Source of the DNA: Roseateles aquatilis
Lineage (GTDB): Bacteria > Pseudomonadota > Gammaproteobacteria > Burkholderiales > Burkholderiaceae_C
Direction: 5' to 3'
Assembly: GCF_002205645.1 (NCBI RefSeq)
Contig: NZ_NIOF01000011.1
Coordinates: 182,845-246,844, forward strand
Length of the DNA: 64,000 nt
Numbering within the stretch: position 1 is the stretch's first letter; the number at the start of each line of letters is the position of its first letter. Made by a program: the position numbers and the translations under genes. The notes under the pieces were generated by a model. The model saw only the letters and a list, made by a program, of their open reading frames with translations, was not told the origin of the DNA and did not search any database. Positions 28,623 to 37,012 of this stretch are shown piece by piece.

Positions 28623-30077
28623 TCAGGCCGCCAGGTCGTCGCCCCGGTCCTGCGCCATGAGCGCCTTGGCCAGCGCGCCGATGCGCCGCAGCGCGGCGGG
28701 ATGCTCTGGCCCCCACCGGCCGCCGACGCCCAGCCGCAGGCAATGCCGGAAGCGCGGGCTGGCCGAGAACATCGACCCCGGCGCGATGACGATCCGCTCG
28801 GCCAGGCAGGACTCGTAGAGCTGCGCCGCATCCATCGATTCCGGCAGCTCCACCCACAGGATGAAGCCGCCCGCGGGATCCGAGACGCGCGTGCCCTTGG
28901 GAAAGCTCTCGGCGATCAGCTGCCGCGCCTCGTCCACGCGCGCGGCGATCGTCGCGCGCAACTGGCGCAGCGCCGCGCCTCCGCCGGCCTGCGTCAGCAG
29001 GTCCGCCAGCGCCAGCTCCAGCACGGCCGTCTGGCCGCCGGACTGCACCGCCTTGGTCTGCCGCAGCACGGCGCCCCAGCGGCCCGCCTCGACCCAGCCC
29101 AGCCGCAGCCCCGGCGCGATCGTCTTGGAGAACGAGCCGCAGATCATCACGTGGCCCGTCGTGTCGAAGGACTTCACCGCGCGGCGCTTGTCCTCCTGCT
29201 CCGACAGGTCGTTGTAGAGCACGTCCTCGATCAGCGCCACGTCGTGCCGCGACAGCATCGCCGCCAGCCGGCGCCGCTCCGGCACCGGCATGCTGGCGCC
29301 GAGCGGGTTGGACAGCGTCGGCACCAGCAGCACGGCCTTGACCTGCTGGGTCTCGAAGGCAAGTTGCAACGCGTCCAGCGACATGCCGTGGCGCGGATGC
29401 GTGGGGATCTCCAGCGCCCGCAGGTGCAGGCTCTGCAGGATCTCCAGGAAGCCGTAATAGGTCGGGGACTCCAGCGCCACCACGTCGCCGGGCTTGCACA
29501 CGCTGCGCAGGCACAGGCTGATCGCCTCCATGCAGCTGTTGGTCAACACGACCTCGTCCGGATCGAGCACGCAACCCAGTCCCAGCGCATGGCGGGCGAC
29601 GGCGCGCCGCGCCTCCTCCATGCCGGGACCGATGGGGTAGGTGCACAGCAGCTCGCGATGGCGCATCACCGAGCGGGCCATCGCGCGCCGGACGCGGTCC
29701 TGGTCGAACAGCTCCGGCCCCGGGCAGGCCGCGCCGAAGGAGATGAAGGATCCGTCCTGCGACAGCGCCATCACCTGCGCGCCGAGCTGGTCCAGCCGCA
29801 CCTGGCGCGAGGCGTTGTCGGGGCGCGAGACCTGCGGCTCCGGCAGCCGCGGCGGGCGCGCCGCGACGAAGTAGCCGGACCGCGGGCGGGCCTCGATCAA
29901 GCGGGCGTCCTCCAGCCATCGGTAGGCCTGGACCGCCGTCGACAGCGACACGCCGTGCTGGCCGCCCAGCTCCCGCACCGAGGGCAGCCGCTCGCCGCGC
30001 TTGAGCGTGCCGGACCGGATCGATCGGGCCATGCGGTCGGCGAGTTGCATATACAGCGGTAACAGCGGCGCGTCCAT
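28623..30077 (-). CDS. MocR-type regulator (GntR HTH + aminotransferase fold)
   Basis: A 484-residue regulator of the MocR/PdxR/GabR type. Winged helix about 5-75 (GERLPSVRELGGQHGVSLSTAVQAY is the recognition region), then a fold-type I aminotransferase domain (about 110-475) with the PLP pocket residues Asn257 (SNPLG), Asp285, Lys318 in SFSKTIAPG and Arg325. It should bind PLP covalently and act as a transcription factor. ATG 30077 begins MDAPLLPLYMQL, standard for the family. It is divergent from a DUF2917 gene, its likely target. Confidence 0.92.
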   Translation of the reverse strand: MDAPLLPLYMQLADRMARSIRSGTLKRGERLPSVRELGGQHGVSLSTAVQAYRWLEDARLIEARPRSGYFVAARPPRLPEPQVSRPDNASRQVRLDQLGAQVMALSQDGSFISFGAACPGPELFDQDRVRRAMARSVMRHRELLCTYPIGPGMEEARRAVARHALGLGCVLDPDEVVLTNSCMEAISLCLRSVCKPGDVVALESPTYYGFLEILQSLHLRALEIPTHPRHGMSLDALQLAFETQQVKAVLLVPTLSNPLGASMPVPERRRLAAMLSRHDVALIEDVLYNDLSEQEDKRRAVKSFDTTGHVMICGSFSKTIAPGLRLGWVEAGRWGAVLRQTKAVQSGGQTAVLELALADLLTQAGGGAALRQLRATIAARVDEARQLIAESFPKGTRVSDPAGGFILWVELPESMDAAQLYESCLAERIVIAPGSMFSASPRFRHCLRLGVGGRWGPEHPAALRRIGALAKALMAQDRGDDLAA

Positions 30078-30160
30078 GCGTCGATTCTGTGTGTTGTGCC
30101 CCGGCCGTAACCAATACAGATGGGCGGCAAGCCGGCCAGCACAGCGCCCGGCGGTGCGAG

Positions 30161-30210
30161 GGCTGTGTGCCCGGGTCGGCCGGCGGCTGTGGATGGAGCG
30201 CCACACAGCC
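30161..30210. promoter_or_regulatory. Candidate MocR operator: two direct and one inverted GGCTGTG sites
   Basis: GGCTGTGTG (30161-30169), GGCTGTG (30185-30191) and the inverse CACACAGCC (30202-30210) lie in the divergent promoter region of the MocR-type and DUF2917 genes. Direct repeats plus an inverted half-site are the known layout for MocR regulators. Assignment is by position and symmetry only. Confidence 0.45.
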
Positions 30211-30228
30211 GACTTTTATCGTGAGCAC

Positions 30229-30486
30229 ATGAAACCGCCGTCCCCCACAGCCTCCCTCGTCCTGCCCGCCGACGGCCGCGCCGTGCCGCTGCGTCTGCGC
30301 CGTCCGGTGCGTCTGCATGCGATCGGCGGCAGGGCCTGGATCACTCGCGTCGGCTGTCCCGACGACCACTGGATCGAGGCCGGCCAGACGCTGGAACTGG
30401 CACCGTCGCGCTGGTTCGGTTGGCGCCTGATGGTCAGTGGCGACGGCGCATCAGCGGTCACCCTGAAGGCGGAACCGCTGGCGTGA
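30229..30486 (+). CDS. DUF2917 small protein
   Basis: An 85-residue protein of the DUF2917 family, which is common in Burkholderiales next to regulator genes. The pattern RAVPLRLRRPVRLHAIGGRAWITR and WIEAGQTLELAPSRW suggests a small cupin-like beta fold. No catalytic residues are evident. It is divergent from the MocR-type gene and probably controlled by it. ATG 30229 is used; GTG 30221 is out of frame. Confidence 0.75.
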   Translation: MKPPSPTASLVLPADGRAVPLRLRRPVRLHAIGGRAWITRVGCPDDHWIEAGQTLELAPSRWFGWRLMVSGDGASAVTLKAEPLA

Positions 30487-30613
30487 TCCCTGCGGTTCGC
30501 AACCATTTCCCGCTATAAATCGTCCCTCGACGTTGCCGGTGGGTGTCACGTGCTGACACCCCGCGCCGGGACAAGAACACACACGGGTCCGTCGACCCGA
30601 CGAGGGAGTAGCG

Positions 30614-32260
30614 ATGAATCGATCCGCGATGAAGCGGGCGGCGCGCCTGGCCATGGCCGGCGCCGTGGGCGCGATGGTGCTGCAGGGTTGCGGCGGTGGC
30701 GGCAACGAGAGCGGCGCGCCGCTGGTGGGCACCAACCCGGGCGGCGGAGGCGGCGGCGGCACGATCATCATCGGCGGCGGCTCCGGATCGGGCGGCACGA
30801 CCCCGCTGCAGGCCAGCTCGACCTACGCGCAGCAGTGCGCGCCGGGCAACGCCGAGGCGTCGACCCGCAACGGCAGCCTGGCCACCGAGAAGAACTGGAT
30901 CCGCTCCTACATGGACGAGGCCTACCTGTGGCGCGAGGACGTGCCGACGGTCGATCCGTCCGCGGCGGCCTACAGCGGCAGCGATGTCGCGTCCGCGCTG
31001 AGCAAGTACTTCGACGCGCTGCTGTCGCCGGTGATCACCTCCACCGGCAAGCGGCGCGACCAGTTCAGCTTCGTCATGAGCACGCGGGAATGGAACGCGC
31101 TGTCCGACGGCGGCGTCTCGCTGGGGTACGGCGTCGAATGGACGATGGCGTCGCCGACGCCGCCGCGCAAGATCCGCGTGTCCTTCGTCGAGCCGGGCAG
31201 CATGGCGGCCAATGCCGGCGTGCGCCGCGGCGACACGCTGGTGACCGTCGACGGCACCTCCGCCGACGCGAACGACACGGCCGGCGTGAACGTGCTCAAC
31301 GACGCGCTGTTTCCCGGCACCGCGGGCCGCACCCGCAGCTTCGTGCTGACGTCCACCGCCGGCGTGACGCGCACGGTCGGCCTGACCGCCGGCAACGTCA
31401 CCAAGACGCCGGTGCCCATCCACCAGGTGCTGACCGCGGCCGACGGCGCGCAGGTCGGCTACATGGTGTTCAACGATCACATCGCGCCGGCCGAGTCGCA
31501 ACTGATCGCCGCGATGCAGGACTTCCGCGCGCGCGGTACCACCGACCTGGTGGTGGACCTGCGCTACAACGGCGGCGGCTACCTGTTCATCGCCAGCGAG
31601 CTGGCCTACATGATCGCCGGTGCGTCGCCGACCAGCGGCAAGACCTTCGAGCAACTGCGCTACAACAGCCGCCGCAACGCGCAGACCAACAGCGCCGACG
31701 CCAAGACGCCGTTCTACGACACCTCCTGCGTGCTGGTGAACAACCGCTGCACCTCGCAGCAGCCGCTGCCGGCGTTGAACCTCAAGCGCGTCTTCGTGCT
31801 GGCGCAGAGCGGCACCTGCTCCGCCAGCGAGGCGCTGATCAACGGCCTGCGCGGCGTCGACATCGACGTCGTGCTGATCGGCGGCACCACCTGCGGCAAG
31901 CCCTATGGCTTCACCGCGAAGGACAACTGCGGCTACAGCTACTTCCCGATCGAGTTCGTCGGCACCAACAACAAGGGCTTCGGCGACTACGCCGACGGCT
32001 TCGTGCCCGGCGGCAGCGGCGCCACCGGCGTGCGCGGCTGCAAGGTGGCGGACGACCTGGAGCACGCGCTGGGAGACACCGGCGAAGGCATGCTGGCCGC
32101 CGCGCTGCAGTTCCGCGCCAACGGCAGCTGCCCGGCGACGGCGTCCGAGGCCCCGCGCGCGCAGGCGCTGGCCGTCCGCGAGGCGGGCTCCGATGCGGTG
32201 GCGCTGTCGCTGCAGCGGCTGGCCGCGCGCAGCAACCGGATCGTGGGCGGACGCCCTTGA
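30614..32260 (+). CDS. S41-family peptidase lipoprotein with PDZ domain
   Basis: A 548-residue secreted protease. The lipobox LQGC (Cys26) is followed by a glycine-rich linker (about 27-60). Then come an N-terminal helical region, a PDZ-like domain (about 170-260: EPGSMAANAGVRRGDTLVTVDG) and the S41 core (about 290-480) with VVDLRYNGGGY, the nucleophile region SGTCSASEALINGLRG and TTCGKPYG, whose Lys is the expected general base. It would sit at the outer membrane, facing the periplasm or the surface. RBS GGGAG precedes ATG 30614. Confidence 0.9.
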   Translation: MNRSAMKRAARLAMAGAVGAMVLQGCGGGGNESGAPLVGTNPGGGGGGGTIIIGGGSGSGGTTPLQASSTYAQQCAPGNAEASTRNGSLATEKNWIRSYMDEAYLWREDVPTVDPSAAAYSGSDVASALSKYFDALLSPVITSTGKRRDQFSFVMSTREWNALSDGGVSLGYGVEWTMASPTPPRKIRVSFVEPGSMAANAGVRRGDTLVTVDGTSADANDTAGVNVLNDALFPGTAGRTRSFVLTSTAGVTRTVGLTAGNVTKTPVPIHQVLTAADGAQVGYMVFNDHIAPAESQLIAAMQDFRARGTTDLVVDLRYNGGGYLFIASELAYMIAGASPTSGKTFEQLRYNSRRNAQTNSADAKTPFYDTSCVLVNNRCTSQQPLPALNLKRVFVLAQSGTCSASEALINGLRGVDIDVVLIGGTTCGKPYGFTAKDNCGYSYFPIEFVGTNNKGFGDYADGFVPGGSGATGVRGCKVADDLEHALGDTGEGMLAAALQFRANGSCPATASEAPRAQALAVREAGSDAVALSLQRLAARSNRIVGGRP

Positions 32261-32325
32261 GCATCGGGCCCGGCGCGCTCAGGGCGCCGGGTGCGAGGCG
32301 GTCGCGGATGCCGTGAAATCCGTCG

Positions 32326-32352
32326 AGCACGCCGAGCACGCCGAGCACGCCG
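32326..32352. repeat. Short tandem repeat, unit GAGCACGCC
   Basis: About three copies of the nine-base unit GAGCACGCC (consecutive GAGCACGCC, then a degenerate GAATCC end) between the protease gene and the pssA terminator. No coding role is visible. Confidence 0.7.
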
Positions 32353-32393
32353 AATCCGCGGCGCGTGTGGCGCCCGAGCGCGCCGGAAACGAC

Positions 32394-32417
32394 AAGGCCC
32401 GTCCAAGGACGGGCCTT
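32394..32417. terminator. Bidirectional terminator between S41 protease and pssA
   Basis: AAGGCCCGTCC (32394-32404) and GGACGGGCCTT (32407-32417) form an 11-bp stem with an AA loop. It is 18 bases beyond the pssA stop on the minus strand and is symmetrical, so it can end both convergent transcripts. T-runs are short. Confidence 0.8.
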
Positions 32418-32434
32418 CGTTCATGGGCGGGCGT

Positions 32435-33052
32435 TCAGAGCTTGGGAATCCGGATCCGGCTGATCATCAACGAGCCCGAGATCGCGAACATCAGCACCAG
32501 CGGATGCAGTGTGAAGCCGCCGAGCTTGAGCTCGCCGCCCCACAACGCCGGGCCGATGGCGCCTTGCGCGGCGGCCACCCAGAGCACGACCACCAGCAGC
32601 AGCGAGGTCGGGATCGGCGTGCCCTCGAAGTACTTCACCTTGTCGCCGCCGTCGCTGAGCTCTTCCGCGGTGATGTTGTAGCGGGCCAGCCGCGACACGC
32701 CGGCCGCCACGAAGAAGCCCAGCACGATGCGGTCCCACAGGCCTTGCATGCCGCAGCCGTAGGCGATCACCGCCGGCGCGACGCCGAAGGAGATCACGTC
32801 CGCCAGCGAATCCAGCTCCCGGCCCATCGCCGAGCTCTTCTGGCGCCAGCGCGCGATGCGGCCGTCCAGCACGTCGAACACCAGCGCCGCGGGGATCAAG
32901 GCGCAGGCGTAATACAGGTGCGTCGTCAGGCCGGTCTGCAGGAACGTCATCACCGAGAACAGGGCGCCCACGCCGCAGAAGGCATTGCCCAGGGTGAACC
33001 AGTCCGCCAGATGGAACTCGCGGATCATGGAGAAAGGCTTGGGTCGGTTCAT
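32435..33052 (-). CDS. pssA: CDP-diacylglycerol--serine O-phosphatidyltransferase
   Basis: Makes phosphatidylserine, the precursor of phosphatidylethanolamine, from CDP-diacylglycerol and serine at the inner membrane. 205 aa from ATG 33052 (MNRPKPFSMI). The CDP-alcohol phosphotransferase motif DG-x2-AR-x8-G-x3-D-x3-D is intact, from Asp63 and Gly64 to Asp81 and Asp85 (the stretch DGRIARWRQKSSAMGREL plus DSLAD). Several hydrophobic helices surround it. It is the short type II form. It is followed by a strong terminator. Confidence 0.95.
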   Translation of the reverse strand: MNRPKPFSMIREFHLADWFTLGNAFCGVGALFSVMTFLQTGLTTHLYYACALIPAALVFDVLDGRIARWRQKSSAMGRELDSLADVISFGVAPAVIAYGCGMQGLWDRIVLGFFVAAGVSRLARYNITAEELSDGGDKVKYFEGTPIPTSLLLVVVLWVAAAQGAIGPALWGGELKLGGFTLHPLVLMFAISGSLMISRIRIPKL

Positions 33053-33195
33053 GGGGGGCGAGCATAAGCGATGGTCCGCCGCGCTCGTGGCAAAGGCCGC
33101 GCCCGGGGAACGGCCGCTGCCGGCGGCACATCGCTCGATCGAGCGAGGGCACCGGGGGAACACCGGGAAAAGCCCCGCCGAATGGGGAGAGGGCG

Positions 33196-34386
33196 TCAGG
33201 TCTTGTCGGTCGGTGGCACGCCGCCCGGGGCCGGCGGTTCCTCGGGCATCGCGGTCAGGCGGCCCCAGGCCTTGCGGCTCAGGTGCAGGGCCAGCAGGCC
33301 GAAGGGCATGCGCAGCCAGTGCGAGCGGACATAAAGCGCCGTCTCGGCCAGCTCGTGGCCGGGCAACCGGCAGCTGTCGTGCGCAGGACGCAGCGCGCGC
33401 CGGTAGCAGGCGTCCAGCAGCCGCCGCGAGAGCGGTCCCGGCGGCGGGCCCAGCTCGGCCGGCAGGTCGTCCGGATAGGGGGTGTCCAGCATCGCCCGCG
33501 TGTAGCGAAGCGCCAGCCACAACGGCCGCGTCAGGCCGATGCGCCGGGCGCGCGCCGTCAGTCGCGGCCAGAAGCCCTCGATGGCGCCGAACTCGCGCAG
33601 CAGCGCGTCCAGGTCGAAGAGGTCGCGCAGGCCGTTGGGCAACTCGCCCTCGTGGAACAGGTGGGCGGCGCTGTGCAGCAGCATGTCCTCGGGCGGCAGG
33701 ACGAAGACGCCTGGGTGATCCGGCAGCGCGCGCGGCGCGTCGAACAGCGCGCGGCTGTCCAGCGGCGTGCGCGCCGTCGGCGGCAGCAGCGTGTGGTGCA
33801 CGTCCAGCGAGGTGCCGCGGCGCTTGTGGTGCAACGGCGGCAGCTCATGCATCCAGTCGCGGTAGTAACGCTGGTCGTAGGCGTCCAGGTCGTCGCCGAA
33901 GTCCCAGCCGTGCACCAGCAGCGTGGTTTCGCAGCGCGGCAGCTGGGCCGGCGGGATCAGCAGGTCGATGTCGCTGAACATGCGCCCCGGCGCGGGCGCG
34001 TGGCCGCCCAGCGCGTAGGCCGCGCCCTTGAGCAGGATCAGCGGGCCGGGCAGCTCGGCCAATGTCGCCGCCAGCAGGTCGACCTCCCGCGCGAGCATCT
34101 GCGCCTGCCGCCGCGACAGCAGCAGCGCCGAGCGCAGATGCGGCTGGACCGGCTCCGGGAGCGTGTCCAGCCAGCCGCCGGCCTGCATCTGGTGCGCCAG
34201 CTTGCCGGCCAGGTTGGAGCGCCGGGCCTGGCGCAGCAGCAGGTCCCAGTCGGACAGGCTCAGGCCGGCCGCGATCGCGGGCCGCAGCAGCACGCGCACC
34301 AGCAGCGGACGGCGGCGATCCTCGCCGTGGGGCCGGCCATGGGCGTGGTCATGGTCGTGTCCGTGCGAGGCGGCGTGCGCGCTCAT
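33196..34386 (-). CDS. Nucleotidyltransferase-family protein of the HPr-rel-A cassette
   Basis: A 396-residue protein with the PF14907-type (NTP_transf_5) fold: the core is APGRMFSDIDLLIPPAQL with the GR-x-x-SDID metal-binding Asp pair, then SLDVHHTLLPP and ALPDHPGVFVLPPEDMLLHSAAHLFHEG. The N-terminus is His-rich (SHGHDHDHAHGRPHGED), possibly a metal-binding tail. It is the last gene of a four-gene operon and overlaps its neighbour by ATGA. It probably transfers a nucleotide or phosphate group to a peptide, sugar or protein made by the cassette; the reaction is unknown. Confidence 0.85.
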   Translation of the reverse strand: MSAHAASHGHDHDHAHGRPHGEDRRRPLLVRVLLRPAIAAGLSLSDWDLLLRQARRSNLAGKLAHQMQAGGWLDTLPEPVQPHLRSALLLSRRQAQMLAREVDLLAATLAELPGPLILLKGAAYALGGHAPAPGRMFSDIDLLIPPAQLPRCETTLLVHGWDFGDDLDAYDQRYYRDWMHELPPLHHKRRGTSLDVHHTLLPPTARTPLDSRALFDAPRALPDHPGVFVLPPEDMLLHSAAHLFHEGELPNGLRDLFDLDALLREFGAIEGFWPRLTARARRIGLTRPLWLALRYTRAMLDTPYPDDLPAELGPPPGPLSRRLLDACYRRALRPAHDSCRLPGHELAETALYVRSHWLRMPFGLLALHLSRKAWGRLTAMPEEPPAPGGVPPTDKT

Positions 34387-35297
34387 TCGGCCCCCTCCGC
34401 CAGCGATTCGAAGTGGGCCAGCGCCTCGTCCAGCCGGCTGTACTCGAAGCGGTAGCACTCGCAGGTGTCGACCAGCCGGCCCAGCGCGCGGAAGCCGGCC
34501 TGGCCGTGCAGGTCGTAGTTGAAGGACTGCTCGGCCAGGTCCATGAAGGCGCGCGCGCGCTCGATGGGCGCGAGCCGGGCCGGGACATCGGCGCGCCAGG
34601 TCGGCAGCACCACCCAGGCCGGCCGCGCCGGCGCCAGGCGGGCGGCGATCGCGTCCTGCGGCGCGCGCACCAGCGCGACGGTGCCCTTGCTGGTGTTGGG
34701 CATGGAGGCGCTGAACCGCGCCTCCGGCAGGAAGTCCCGGATCAGCGGGATCGACGCGTTCTTGAGGTTGATCGGCCGCGCCATGCCGTGGATCAGGCCG
34801 GTGGTCATGTCCAGCAGACCGAGCTCGTCCGACAGCAGGCGCCAGCCGCGATGGGCCAGCGCCGCGCACAGGGTGCTCTTGCCGGACCCGGGCGGCGCCG
34901 GCATCACCAGCGCGCGGCCGCCGCGCTCGAGCACCGCCGCGTGGATCAGCAGGAACTGGTGGGCATGGGCGGCGATGCACCAGTTGATGCCCCACTCGAG
35001 CATCGCCAGCGCCTGCGCCGCCGGCAGCGGCGTGAACGAGCGCTGGCCGTCGAACCAGAACTCCGCGCGCCCGCGCAGCCGGCTCAGCCAATGGGGGCTG
35101 CGCAGCACGGCGACGTGGAAGTCGACGAACGCGTCGTCGTCGGCCAGGTCGAAGTCGCGGTACATCGCGGCGATGTCGTCGGCCAGATGGGCCAGGTCGG
35201 AGCGCACGCGCACGACGAACGGAGCCAGGCGCAGCGTCACGCCGTCGCCGCGCAGGCGGGCGCGCAGCCCGTCGATGCCGACCTCCTGGAGCCTCAA
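34383..35297 (-). CDS. HPr-kinase-related protein (HprK-rel-A)
   Basis: 304 aa, resembling the C-terminal kinase domain of HPr kinase but without an HPr partner. It has LLIHAAVLERGG with His119, a P-loop APPGSGKST (134-142) and LLSDELGLLD with Asp157 and Glu158, which match the nucleotide- and metal-binding points of HprK. The start is TTG 35297: it overlaps the previous stop as TTGA and has GGAGGAG eight bases upstream, and the first residues then match the family. ATG inside the gene would remove the N-terminal domain. Described in databases as the HPr-rel-A system, function unknown. Confidence 0.85.
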   Translation of the reverse strand: MRLQEVGIDGLRARLRGDGVTLRLAPFVVRVRSDLAHLADDIAAMYRDFDLADDDAFVDFHVAVLRSPHWLSRLRGRAEFWFDGQRSFTPLPAAQALAMLEWGINWCIAAHAHQFLLIHAAVLERGGRALVMPAPPGSGKSTLCAALAHRGWRLLSDELGLLDMTTGLIHGMARPINLKNASIPLIRDFLPEARFSASMPNTSKGTVALVRAPQDAIAARLAPARPAWVVLPTWRADVPARLAPIERARAFMDLAEQSFNYDLHGQAGFRALGRLVDTCECYRFEYSRLDEALAHFESLAEGAE

Positions 35298-35602
35298 GCG
35301 GCGGTCTCCTCCGCCAGCAGCTGGATGTCGGCCAGGCGGCTCAGGTGCAGGTCCAGCAGATCGGCGAGCATGTCGGGGGTGGGGGGCTCGTCCCAGTCCA
35401 CGGCGGTGGCGAGCCGATGCAACAGATCCTCGCGCGTCAGCGGGCCGTCGGCCAGCCATTCGGCGAGCTGGGCGCCGAGCGCCGCGATCAGGTGGGTGTC
35501 CCCGCTTCGGGGGTCGAAAAAGACAGCGTGCTGCTCGCCCTCCCAGGCCAGCAGCACGTCAGCGATCGGATGCAGACAGCGCCACGTCGCGGGGCGCGTC
35601 AT
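35294..35602 (-). CDS. PqqD-like peptide chaperone of the HPr-rel-A system
   Basis: 102 aa, with the winged-helix-like PqqD fold (WEGEQHAVFFDPRSGDTHLIAALGAQL, then PLTREDLLHRLA). PqqD-like proteins bind the leader of a ribosomally made precursor and present it to a modifying enzyme. It overlaps the upstream gene by ATGA and the downstream one by TTGA. In this cassette the partner candidate is the upstream Tat-signal protein. Confidence 0.85.
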   Translation of the reverse strand: MTRPATWRCLHPIADVLLAWEGEQHAVFFDPRSGDTHLIAALGAQLAEWLADGPLTREDLLHRLATAVDWDEPPTPDMLADLLDLHLSRLADIQLLAEETAA

Positions 35603-36291
35603 CAGCTCACGAGGTAGTTTTCGGTGAGGTAGCGCTTGAAGTCATCCGACGACCAGGCCGCGCCGGTGGAATTGGTCGGCTTGAAGACGCCCGGGCCTTG
35701 CGAGGCCATGTTCACCAACTGGTCCGCGCCGTTGGACGAGACCACGCATTGCGCGACGTTGTGGCCGGCGAACAAGGTGTTCAGGCGCGCCACCAGCATC
35801 AGGGTGCCCATGCTGGAAGAGTTGCCGAAGACTTGCGTGACCTTGGCGCTGTTGTTGACGCTGACGCCGTTCAGGCCGCCGGGGAAGACCATCGCCACGG
35901 TCAGGTTGGCTTGGGCGTAGGCGACGGTGCGCGTGTTGCTGGGGCCGGTGTTGAACCAGCGAGCGACGACGAAGCTCCAGGGCGTCGCGGACGACACCGC
36001 GCTGCGCACCGAGTTGCCGACCCAGTTGGCCACGGTCCAGCACTCGGTGTTGTTCAGCACCGCGGCGCTGGCGCGCGCCTGCACGCTGGCGCCGCCATTG
36101 CGCAGCACCGCCGAGCCCCAGGCCGAGGTGGTGTTGCAGTGCCAGGCCATGACCGGCCGGCTGGCCAGCGTCAGACCGACCGGCACCACGCCCGCCTGGA
36201 TGAAACGACGACGGCGTTGCGAGACAACGGCACCCGCCACGGGCGTCGGGGCGGCCGAGGGCTGCTGGGAAGTGTCGCTGCTGTGGTCCAT
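35602..36291 (-). CDS. Putative secreted substrate of the HPr-rel-A cassette (Tat-like signal)
   Basis: A 229-residue protein without a recognised domain. The N-terminus has a twin-arginine-like signal (SQRRRRFIQAG, then VVPVGLTLASRPVMAW, about 25-50), and the mature part is rich in Asn, Ser, Thr and Val, with cysteines at HCNTTSAW (Cys52), NTECWTV (Cys84) and AQCVVSS. It ends in DDFKRYLTENYLVS. As the first gene of a tightly coupled four-gene operon ahead of a PqqD-like chaperone, it is the best candidate for the modified product. Alternatively it is a structural surface protein. This role is inferred. Confidence 0.65.
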   Translation of the reverse strand: MDHSSDTSQQPSAAPTPVAGAVVSQRRRRFIQAGVVPVGLTLASRPVMAWHCNTTSAWGSAVLRNGGASVQARASAAVLNNTECWTVANWVGNSVRSAVSSATPWSFVVARWFNTGPSNTRTVAYAQANLTVAMVFPGGLNGVSVNNSAKVTQVFGNSSSMGTLMLVARLNTLFAGHNVAQCVVSSNGADQLVNMASQGPGVFKPTNSTGAAWSSDDFKRYLTENYLVS

Positions 36292-36465
36292 ATGCTCAGC
36301 TTTCGTGGTGCACGCGCCCCTGAGAGGGGCAGACGCTCATGCGGGCCGGCGTTGTCCGACCTGCGAGCGCAGTGTTTCATACAAGGCGACGGTCGCAAAG
36401 CCCGCCGAACCCCTTGAACGGGTGGCGCGCAGTGTCCGTCGAACTGCGGATAAGTCAGCGCCGGC

Positions 36466-36927
36466 TTACGCGGAATCCTTTGCTGTTGCTTTCTTCAACT
36501 GCTCGGCCATCCATGCCTTCGCATCGTCCAGTGAGCCGAAAGCACCAAAGCGGCGTCCGTGTTTTTGGTACAGCGCCTCGAACAGGGGCAGCATGAAATC
36601 GCGGCCCTCGACTTCCGGCCCGGCGACGTAGGCCACCGCCACCGGGGGCGACCGGTGCGCGGCCATGCGGGCCATGAACTGCCCCAGCTCTTCCATCGAA
36701 TCGGGCGACGTCACCATGCTGCCACGCAGCTCCAGGATGTCGCCGAACACCGCCGGCGGCGGATCCCGGGTCAGCAGGTCCGCCATCGCCGCGCCCAGTC
36801 CGAGCACCGCCTCCCGATTGAACGGGCCTTGCCCGCGTAGCCGGATGACATCGCCCTCGCGCCACATCTCGATCTGGCCGTGGGCCCGGAAGGGGCCGCC
36901 CACATAGGTATGGATATCGCGTTTCAA
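36466..36927 (-). CDS. Small STAS/SpoIIAA-like protein, function unknown
   Basis: 153 aa. It begins MKRDIHTYVGGPFRAHG and shows strand-helix alternation with VFGDILELRGSMVTSPDSMEELGQFMARM, like SpoIIAA/STAS-type proteins, but I cannot place it firmly. No signal or membrane segment. Upstream of the HPr-rel-A cassette with a 174-base gap, so probably a separate transcript. Confidence 0.6.
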   Translation of the reverse strand: MKRDIHTYVGGPFRAHGQIEMWREGDVIRLRGQGPFNREAVLGLGAAMADLLTRDPPPAVFGDILELRGSMVTSPDSMEELGQFMARMAAHRSPPVAVAYVAGPEVEGRDFMLPLFEALYQKHGRRFGAFGSLDDAKAWMAEQLKKATAKDSA

Positions 36928-37012
36928 CCTTCACCTCGCCGATCCATATTGAGCCCGGCCAGTGTGACGCGACATCGGGGACTTCGCCCATCAAGTTTCG
37001 CGAGGACGCGAT

